A stretch of 64,000 bases of DNA from Bacillus smithii (GTDB lineage: Bacteria > Bacillota > Bacilli > Bacillales > DSM-4216). Both the position numbers and the translations under genes were made by a program. Below the pieces are notes generated by a model. The model did not search any database. It saw only the letters and a list, made by a program, of their open reading frames with translations, and was not told where the DNA came from. Position 1 is the first letter of the stretch. Every line of letters starts with the position of its first letter. Shown here piece by piece: positions 58,216 through 64,000 of this stretch. Location of the stretch: NCBI RefSeq assembly GCF_001050115.1, contig NZ_CP012024.1, positions 724,001 to 788,000 on the forward strand, given 5' to 3'.

Positions 58216-60111
58216 TTGGATATTTTAAAAAAGGTTGAGCAGTATCGGGAGAAAGAAGAAAAGCTAAGATGGGAAGGCACATTTGCTGAGTATTTAGAGA
58301 TTGTGAAGGAAAAGCCGTGGGTCGCTCAGTCAGCCCATTCAAGAGTGTATAACATGATAAAAGATGCGGGGTTTGAAGAGGTTGGGGGAAGAAAGAGATA
58401 TAAATTTTTCAGCAATGAATTATTTGGACTGGAGGAAGCGCTGGAAAGATTAGTGGAAGAATATTTTCATCCGGCGGCGAAAAGGCTTGATGTCCGGAAA
58501 CGGATATTGTTGTTGATGGGGCCGGTCAGCGGGGGGAAATCGACGCTTGTCACAATGTTGAAAAGGGGTTTGGAAGCCTATTCCCGTACTGAAAGAGGCG
58601 CGATTTACGCGATTAAAGGATGCCCCATGCATGAAGATCCTCTACACCTTATTCCTCAACATCTTAGAGAAGATTTTTATAAGGAATACGGAATTCGGAT
58701 TGAGGGGAACCTATCTCCTCTGAATATGATGAGATTGGAAGAAGAATACGGTGGAAGAATAGAAGATGTGTTGGTAGAAAGAATCTTTTTTTCAGAAGAC
58801 AAACGCGTCGGAATCGGCACATTCAGCCCGTCAGATCCGAAATCTCAAGATATCGCCGATTTGACAGGAAGTATTGATTTCTCGACGATAGCCGAATATG
58901 GCTCAGAGTCTGATCCCCGAGCTTATCGGTTTGACGGCGAACTGAATAAAGCAAACCGTGGTCTGATGGAATTTCAAGAAATGTTGAAATGCGATGAAAA
59001 GTTTTTATGGCATTTGCTTTCTTTGACGCAAGAAGGCAACTTTAAAGCAGGACGTTTCGCTTTGATTTCGGCAGATGAATTAATAGTGGCACATACGAAT
59101 GAAACCGAATATCGTTCTTTTATTTCCAATAAGAAAAATGAGGCGCTGCATTCACGGATTATCGTCATGCCGATTCCATACAATCTAAAAGTGTCCGAAG
59201 AAGAAAAGATCTATGAAAAAATGATCCGCGAAAGCGATGTCGCCGATGTCCATATAGCCCCGCATACGTTAAAAGTCGCAGCGATGTTTACGATTTTAAC
59301 TCGATTGAAAGAACCGAAAAGGGGAGATATTGATTTAATCAAAAAAATGCGTCTATATGATGGAGAGAATGTAGAAGGCTTTAATGCGGCAGATGTAGAC
59401 GAATTAAAGAAAGAATATCAAGATGAAGGAATGAGCGGAATTGACCCGCGTTATGTCATTAACCGGATTTCATCCACCATCATTCGGAAAGAAGTGCCAT
59501 CTATTAATGCGCTTGACGTGCTGCGGTCTTTAAAGGAAGGATTAGATCAGCATCCTTCCATCACGAACGAACTACGGGAAAAATATTTGAATTTTATCTC
59601 TTTAGCCCGTAAAGAATATGATGAAATCGCCAAGAAAGAAGTGCAAAAAGCTTTTGTTTACTCATATGAAGAATCCGCTAAAACCTTGATGGATAATTAT
59701 TTGGATAATGTAGAAGCGTATTGCAATAAAACGAAACTCCGTGATCCGCTTACAGGAGAAGAAATTAATCCGGATGAAAAATTAATGCGCTCTATTGAAG
59801 AACAGATCGGCATTTCTGAAAATGCGAAAAAAGCATTTCGAGAAGAAATTCTGATCCGCATTTCGGCTTATGCAAGAAAAGGTAAACGGTTTGATTACAA
59901 TTCGCATGATCGCTTGCGTGAAGCCATTCAAAAGAAATTATTTTCTGATTTAAAGGATGTTGTGAAAATTACAACTTCCACCAAGACGCCGGATGAGCAG
60001 CAGCTCAAGAAAATTAACGAAGTGGTTGCAAGGCTGATTGACGACTACGGTTATAATTCAACTTCAGCCAATGAACTTCTGCGCTATGTAGGCAGCTTGC
60101 TAAACCGTTAA
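58216..60111 (+). CDS. prkA: Sporulation protein PrkA (AAA+ Lon-type protease/kinase)
   Basis: A 631-residue protein, exactly the B. subtilis length with the TTG start. An AAA+ domain has Walker A 'GPVSGGKSTLV' near residue 102 and 'RGLMEFQEMLKCDEKFLWHLL' with Walker B-like acidic residues. The C-terminal part was first described as a Hanks-type kinase and later as a Lon-like protease in B. subtilis; both activities are reported. It acts in the mother cell during sporulation. The ATG three codons upstream lies on top of the AGGGGG site and is rejected. In B. subtilis yhbH follows; here it does not. Confidence 0.96.
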   Translation: MDILKKVEQYREKEEKLRWEGTFAEYLEIVKEKPWVAQSAHSRVYNMIKDAGFEEVGGRKRYKFFSNELFGLEEALERLVEEYFHPAAKRLDVRKRILLLMGPVSGGKSTLVTMLKRGLEAYSRTERGAIYAIKGCPMHEDPLHLIPQHLREDFYKEYGIRIEGNLSPLNMMRLEEEYGGRIEDVLVERIFFSEDKRVGIGTFSPSDPKSQDIADLTGSIDFSTIAEYGSESDPRAYRFDGELNKANRGLMEFQEMLKCDEKFLWHLLSLTQEGNFKAGRFALISADELIVAHTNETEYRSFISNKKNEALHSRIIVMPIPYNLKVSEEEKIYEKMIRESDVADVHIAPHTLKVAAMFTILTRLKEPKRGDIDLIKKMRLYDGENVEGFNAADVDELKKEYQDEGMSGIDPRYVINRISSTIIRKEVPSINALDVLRSLKEGLDQHPSITNELREKYLNFISLARKEYDEIAKKEVQKAFVYSYEESAKTLMDNYLDNVEAYCNKTKLRDPLTGEEINPDEKLMRSIEEQIGISENAKKAFREEILIRISAYARKGKRFDYNSHDRLREAIQKKLFSDLKDVVKITTSTKTPDEQQLKKINEVVARLIDDYGYNSTSANELLRYVGSLLNR

Positions 60112-60171
60112 ACATTTGCGGTTAAATTGGTTATGAGCCTCAATATTTTTTGAAAAAGAATAAAAGATCTG

Positions 60172-60209
60172 GCCGGACCTTTCAAAGATTTGGAAGGTCC
60201 GGCTTTTTT
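60172..60209 (+). terminator. Terminator of prkA
   Basis: GCCGGACCTT pairs exactly with AAGGTCCGGC, followed by seven T residues. Confidence 0.92.
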
Positions 60210-60407
60210 AATGAAGGGAGTAAAGAGCTGTCTTTCTTTAGGAAAAAGGGTTTTCAAATGTACAAAAGCCCGGCTTATTTAAATCGCTGCTACTCCCTCC
60301 AAAGAGGTTGTCAGAAAATATTGTGCAAATAGAAAGATAACTGTCTATACCATAGATTTATTTTCTCAATATGATACGTATAGACCAAAACAGAAGGAGA
60401 TGTATTT

Positions 60408-61661
60408 ATGAAAATATTGCTTGCTACGTACTGGGCCGTTCCGCACGTAGGGGGAGTATGGGGCTATATGAAGCAGCTTAAAGAAAAGCTTGTGTCTTTA
60501 GGACATGAAGTGGATTTGCTAGGTTACAGTGAGAATAATGAGTATGTTTACATTGTGAATGAAGATCGAAGGTTAGAAAAGGATAAGGTGCTTCCTTTGC
60601 TTAACGCAAAACTAAACGAACAAGTTTATCCGGCTATTCATATCAATCCATTGATAAAATATACGGAATTTCAACGTTACTTTTTTGAATTAGCTGCTGC
60701 CTATTTAGGTTTGGACAAATATGATGTGATCCATACACAAGATGTCATTTCCACTGCAAGTATTCAGAGGGTGAGACCTAAAGGACCTGCATTAGTCGCT
60801 ACCCTGCATGGTTGTGTGGCTCATGAGATTAGACACCAATTAACCACCATTCATAAATCACCGACTTCTCACATGGCTCGGGCATATTTTGATGAGCTCG
60901 AACGTACTGGAGCGTCATCTGCTGAATTTACGATCGTAGCCAATAATTGGTTAAAGAATATTTTAACGAATGAGTTTCTTGTTCCTGATGAACAAATCAA
61001 AGTATACCACTATGGATACGATGTAGAGAATTTTATAAAACGAATGAAGGAGAAATCTCCTGTAAAACGTCCGGATGACAAAAAAGTGATCATTTTTACA
61101 GGGCGGCTTGTGGAACTGAAAGGGGTTCACCATCTCATATCCGCTCTTGGCCAATTGAAAGAAAGTCGAAATGATTGGGTTTGTTGGATTGTGGGAGACG
61201 GAGACAAGAAAGCAGAGTTACGAGTCCAAACTAAAGCCTTAGGTTTAGAAGAAGACGTATTGTTTTTTGGAAGTCGAGATGATATTCCTGCTTTATTGGC
61301 TAATTCAGATATTTATGTTCTTCCAAGCCTCTTGGAAAACCAACCTTTATCAGTAGTCGAAGCTCAAATTGCCGGAATGCCTGTGATTGTTAGTGATGCA
61401 GGGGGATTGCCGGAAATAGTGGAGCATCAAGTGACAGGATTGATATCACCTGCGGGAGACAGTGAAGCTTTATACCAAAATTTAAATTTATTACTAGACG
61501 ACGAAAAGTTAAGGAAAACTTTAGGGAATAATGCCAGCAAATGGGGAAGGAACCATTGGGCTTTAGATAAAGGGGTTAGCAACGTACTGGATGTTTACCA
61601 TAGCGCTATATCTAAATTGAGAAAGGACGAAGAGAATGTCTCGGCTAATAGACTTCATTAA
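60408..61661 (+). CDS. Family-4 glycosyltransferase, spore-coat type
   Basis: A 417-residue GT-B enzyme. The acceptor half begins 'MKILLATYWAVPHVGGVWGY'. The nucleotide-sugar half contains 'VIIFTGRLVELKGVHHLISAL', 'GDGDKKAELR' and the GT4 Glu-x7-Glu motif (Glu310, Glu318) in 'LLENQPLSVVEAQIAGMPV'. It retains an inverted or retained linkage unknown to me; the donor sugar cannot be told. The next gene overlaps its end by 26 bases. With the epimerase at the end of the window it resembles the ytcABC/cotSA-type spore-surface polysaccharide loci of Bacillus. AAGGAG precedes the ATG. Confidence 0.85.
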   Translation: MKILLATYWAVPHVGGVWGYMKQLKEKLVSLGHEVDLLGYSENNEYVYIVNEDRRLEKDKVLPLLNAKLNEQVYPAIHINPLIKYTEFQRYFFELAAAYLGLDKYDVIHTQDVISTASIQRVRPKGPALVATLHGCVAHEIRHQLTTIHKSPTSHMARAYFDELERTGASSAEFTIVANNWLKNILTNEFLVPDEQIKVYHYGYDVENFIKRMKEKSPVKRPDDKKVIIFTGRLVELKGVHHLISALGQLKESRNDWVCWIVGDGDKKAELRVQTKALGLEEDVLFFGSRDDIPALLANSDIYVLPSLLENQPLSVVEAQIAGMPVIVSDAGGLPEIVEHQVTGLISPAGDSEALYQNLNLLLDDEKLRKTLGNNASKWGRNHWALDKGVSNVLDVYHSAISKLRKDEENVSANRLH

Positions 61662-62577
61662 ACGTTCTTTGCTCACCTTGCTTCCTAAGGAACTTCAGTC
61701 GTTTCTTCCAAAGGAATTTCAGGCATGGCTTCAAAGGACTGAGGACAGTACGGAAGAGAAATCAATGGTAGGTTCTTTGCCGCAAGAGTCTGCATCGCCT
61801 AGCCCCGTCGCAAAGGATGCCATCCCAAAAATGAGCGGAGAATCTTATAACTCTTTATTTTCAACTCCGCTTCCAACTCCGAAAATATTTGTGGATCATC
61901 GGATTAGGGAACTCATTAAACATTCTTTGCCGGAGAACTATGTGCTTCCTAACCCAGTGACAAAAAAAATTTTTGAGCCGATGAGCGGAGATTTTTACAA
62001 TTCATTGTTTTCGACTTCGTTGTCCACTCCGGAAGTGTTTGTGGATGATCGTATTTGGAAGCACATTAAACATTCATTGCCGGAAAACTATATACTCCCT
62101 AACCCAGTGACAAAAGAAATTTTTGGAACAATGAGCGGAGATTTTTACAATTCATTGTTTTCGACTCCGTTGTCCACTCCAGATGTGTTTGTGGACGATC
62201 GAGTTTGGAAGCACATTAAATATTCATTGCCGGAAAACTATGTGCTTCCCAACCCGGTGACAAAAGAAATGTTTGAACCGATGAGAGCAGATTCTTATAA
62301 CTCATTGTTTTCGACTTTGTTTTCCACACCGAACATGTTTGTGGATGATCGTGTTTGGAAGCACATTAAACATTCATTGCCGGAAAACTATGTACTGCCT
62401 AATCCAGTGATAAAAGAAATGTTTAAACCGATGAGCGGGGATTTTTATAATTCATTGTTTTCGACTCCGTTGTCGACTCCTGAAGTCTTTGTGGATCACG
62501 AAGTTTGGGAATCAATAAAAGCTTCTCTACCCCCGGACTATGTGATCCCTAACCCTGTGATGAGGGACGTCCATTAA
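61636..62577 (+). CDS. Protein of five tandem 50-residue repeats, unknown function
   Basis: A 313-residue protein. Residues 1-65 are a basic, Leu/Lys-rich and then polar leader ('LLPKELQSFLPKEFQAWLQR'). From residue 66 five repeats follow at an exact 150-bp period (starts 61831, 61981, 62131, 62281, 62431). Each has 'MSGDFYNSLFSTPLSTP', then 'FVDDRVWKHIKHSLPENY', then 'VLPNPVTKEMF'. There is no signal peptide or membrane helix, and I know no family with this unit. It overlaps the glycosyltransferase gene by 26 bases, so both are made together. A spore-coat or scaffold role is only inferred from context. GGACGAAGAG serves as a weak ribosome-binding site. Confidence 0.85.
   Translation: MSRLIDFIKRSLLTLLPKELQSFLPKEFQAWLQRTEDSTEEKSMVGSLPQESASPSPVAKDAIPKMSGESYNSLFSTPLPTPKIFVDHRIRELIKHSLPENYVLPNPVTKKIFEPMSGDFYNSLFSTSLSTPEVFVDDRIWKHIKHSLPENYILPNPVTKEIFGTMSGDFYNSLFSTPLSTPDVFVDDRVWKHIKYSLPENYVLPNPVTKEMFEPMRADSYNSLFSTLFSTPNMFVDDRVWKHIKHSLPENYVLPNPVIKEMFKPMSGDFYNSLFSTPLSTPEVFVDHEVWESIKASLPPDYVIPNPVMRDVH
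61831..62577 (+). repeat. Five 150-bp tandem repeats within the repeat-protein gene
   Basis: Units begin at 61831, 61981, 62131, 62281 and 62431 with ATGAGCGGAGATTTTTA or close variants. The second, third and fifth are the most alike. The reading frame is kept in all; the last unit is two codons short. Confidence 0.95.
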
Positions 62578-62670
62578 ATCCATTCGTACTAGTTCTTCAT
62601 TGGGCTGCTTAAAAAACTTAGGTGAGAAGAGTTTCCAAAAGGATCTTTTCAAGTACGGATTTATATCACC

Positions 62671-62714
62671 AAAAAAGCCCCGCCTCACTTTTATCGTGAG
62701 AGCGGGACTTTTTG
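62671..62714. terminator. Bidirectional terminator
   Basis: AAAAAGCCCCGC and CTCAC arms pair with GTGAG and GCGGGACTTTTT, with A and T runs on both sides, between convergent genes. Confidence 0.85.
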
Positions 62715-62782
62715 TATGAAGAATCATCAGTCCCTCGAATGGTAGGAAACTTTTATTGGAGCCAAAAATAAAAATAAGTCTG

Positions 62783-63124
62783 TTATTGCGCAAGGGTTGG
62801 ATTGCTTCCGGAGATTTCGTAGTCTGTTTGGTTTTTCGTGATCGTAATCATACTGTTTGTATTTAGAAGATCGTCAAGTTCACTTTCTTTTTCAATGACG
62901 AATTGAGTTTTGCTATAAAGGTCTCCTTTGAAAATGGTAAATAATAAAATTCCGTTTAGAAAAGAGTTTATATCATTTCCATAGGTAATGACCTCTGTTT
63001 CACCGGGATCAAGTATAAAGGAAACGGTCCCATATTGGTTTAATGGTTCATCTCCTTCACGAATAAAGAGAGTAATCTGCAAAGTAGCCGGGCTATCATT
63101 CACAAATGTCTTTGTACCTGCCAT
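62783..63124 (-). CDS. Small beta-rich protein, possibly spore-surface (DUF3992/Ena-like)
   Basis: A 113-residue protein with alternating hydrophobic pattern and no membrane helix: 'AGTKTFVNDSPATLQITLFI', 'TVSFILDPGETEVITYGND', 'LNGILLFTIFKGDLYS', 'SMITITKNQTDYEISGSNP'. The pattern (a jelly-roll-like beta sandwich with a short N-terminal lead) recalls the DUF3992 subunits of endospore appendages, but it lacks the Cys-rich connector of S-type Ena proteins, so the assignment is tentative. It stands alone within spore-polysaccharide-type genes. GGAGGG precedes the ATG. Confidence 0.6.
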   Translation of the reverse strand: MAGTKTFVNDSPATLQITLFIREGDEPLNQYGTVSFILDPGETEVITYGNDINSFLNGILLFTIFKGDLYSKTQFVIEKESELDDLLNTNSMITITKNQTDYEISGSNPTLAQ

Positions 63125-63642
63125 AAATTTATTACCCTCCTTTTTTCCATCATCTTATTCTCACAACAAGGATTTGCAAGGGTAGATATAATAGTTGGAT
63201 TGATCATTTCAATTCAAGTTGATAGAGGTAGTAGATAATGGCAGGCCAAGCCGTTTAACTAACACAAAAAAGAGAATACTATGGAGAAAAATTCTACTAC
63301 TGTTTGACTTTGAGAATCTATTGATTTTAAGAGATAGGATCGATACCTTAAGGTAAATCCAATCGGGAAACGGCTATAGAGTTTGCCGATCAGTCCTTAT
63401 AGAGGGTGTGATCCATTGCAGATAATAGAGATGAAATAAGACTTATGCTAGATTATAAATTTCTCCATTTAGACAATTCTGTAATGTCTTTAGCAGCAAA
63501 ACGGTTTTCTAAAAAGTCTTTCCTCCATCGCTATCCTTCTTTTTTTTCGATTCCATCCAATTTGTTTGATGGGACTCGTTTTACGCTTTGTATCCCTTTC
63601 TTATTCCAAACTATTTTTCTGTACATTAGGCATACTCCTTGT
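63125..63642. other. Intergenic region
   Basis: About 520 bases without a supported gene. An open frame that starts at 63445 and runs into the epimerase gene in another frame lacks a ribosome-binding site. Confidence 0.5.
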
Positions 63643-63671
63643 ACCACTTTCTTTAAAGCTTCATACGATGA
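63643..63671 (+). promoter_or_regulatory. SigK-like promoter of the epimerase gene
   Basis: AC at 63643-63644, a 17-base spacer and CATACGATGA (63662-63671) resemble the late mother-cell SigK pattern (AC, CATA-N3-TA). This would fit a spore-coat gene. Confidence 0.4.
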
Positions 63672-63697
63672 TAAAAAAGTTATAAGGAGCATAAATC

Positions 63698-64000
63698 ATG
63701 AAGGCTGTTGTAACTGGTGGGGCCGGTTTTATCGGTTCTCATCTTGTTGAAGAACTGCTTCTTCAAGGTGCGAAGGTGCATGTATTGGACAACTTAGTAT
63801 CTGGACAATTGAAAAATGTACATCCGCTTGCCGTCATGCATATCGAAGATATACGCAGTCAAGGGGCCAAACAAATTATTAAGAGAGAAAAACCGGATGT
63901 CGTATTCCATTTGGCAGCTCAGGCAGATGTAGGACAGTCGATTCGTGAACCAAAATATGATGCTGACATGAATATCAATGGAACCATCAATATATTAGAA
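63698..64000 (+). CDS. NAD-dependent NDP-sugar epimerase/dehydratase, N-terminal part
   Basis: The first 101 codons of an extended short-chain dehydrogenase: '[20 protein letters not shown]' is the NAD-binding Rossmann start; '[13 protein letters not shown]' and '[17 protein letters not shown]' are typical of UDP-glucose/UDP-glucuronate epimerases such as B. subtilis GalE and YtcB. The catalytic Tyr-x3-Lys lies beyond the window. With the glycosyltransferase it points to a spore-surface polysaccharide. AAGGAG lies 8 bases before the ATG. Confidence 0.9.
   Translation, partial: MKAVVTGGAGFIGSHLVEELLLQGAKVHVLDNLVSGQLKNVHPLAVMHIEDIRSQGAKQIIKREKPDVVFHLAAQADVGQSIREPKYDADMNINGTINILE

Noticed and set aside
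61831-62577. Regular 150-bp repeats as a CRISPR array or non-coding satellite
   Set aside because: The repeats are contiguous without spacers, keep one open reading frame and vary mostly like coding sequence.
62527-62793. Minus-strand frame of 88 codons behind the repeat-protein gene
   Set aside because: It crosses a strong bidirectional terminator, overlaps the end of the repeat protein and has no ribosome-binding site.
63445-63750. Plus-strand frame of 101 codons before and into the epimerase gene
   Set aside because: No ribosome-binding site, and its end overlaps the well-supported epimerase start in another frame.

Overview
The window is chromosomal DNA from a spore-forming member of the Bacillaceae. 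The evidence is a gamma-type small acid-soluble spore protein, PrkA, PerR and a gene order closely matching the Bacillus subtilis fabL-sspE-ygaB-ygaC-ygaD-ygaE-gsaB-bcp-perR-ygzB-ygxA-rrn and queG-yhbB-trmL-prkA neighbourhoods. Insertion sequences and a group IIC-type intron of the kind common in thermophilic or alkaliphilic Bacillaceae suggest a relative of the Geobacillus/Caldibacillus/Oceanobacillus group. The species cannot be fixed from this window.

Layout: 1-13289 is conserved core (end of fabL, sspE, ygaBC, an IS1111-like IS110-family element, ABC exporter ygaD, ygaE, hemL/gsaB, a small K+ channel, bcp, a D-2-hydroxyacid dehydrogenase, a PduO-type cobalamin adenosyltransferase, perR, ygzB, ygxA). 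An IS30-type element then sits exactly on the end of ygxA. 14690-21263 is a complete rRNA operon (16S-23S-5S) with a run of 15 tRNA genes ending in tRNA-Leu(CAA). 21875-30689 is an organosulfur scavenging operon of the B. subtilis ytmI/tcy type: LysR regulator, two flavin monooxygenases, a glutaredoxin-like protein, a cystine-type ABC importer, an acetyltransferase and an M20 deacetylase. A second, identical IS30 copy follows.

32287-43732 is an accretion zone at tRNA-Leu. It starts with an intact second copy of the same tRNA-Leu(CAA), then a decayed ISL3/IS21 segment, an intact IS256-type element, and an AT-rich three-gene type IIS restriction-modification system (two adenine methylases and an AlwI/BstNBI-type nuclease). 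Next come the 3' half of a tRNA-Leu with its terminator, an amino-acid permease, a decayed tRNA-Leu with terminator, an MFS transporter, another similar terminator, and a 640-nt group IIC-type intron that has lost its reverse transcriptase. 43993-53473 is accessory or metabolic: a succinyl-CoA:3-ketoacid CoA-transferase pair, a second decayed intron 5' end, a nucleotidyltransferase broken by one stop codon, paiB, a LysE exporter, a SteT-like permease, acetyltransferase and small genes, and an ISLre2 element. 53539-60111 returns to core (tRNA-Gly, queG, yhbB, trmL, nfrA, two tiny membrane-protein genes, prkA).

60408 to the end looks like a spore-surface polysaccharide locus: a family-4 glycosyltransferase translationally coupled to a protein made of five 50-residue repeats that I do not recognise, a small beta-rich protein, and the start of an NDP-sugar epimerase with a SigK-like promoter. 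The most unusual items are the repeat protein, the RT-less intron plus intron scar (both placed directly behind terminator hairpins), the serial tRNA-Leu remnants, and the 13-bp direct repeats around both IS30-type copies.
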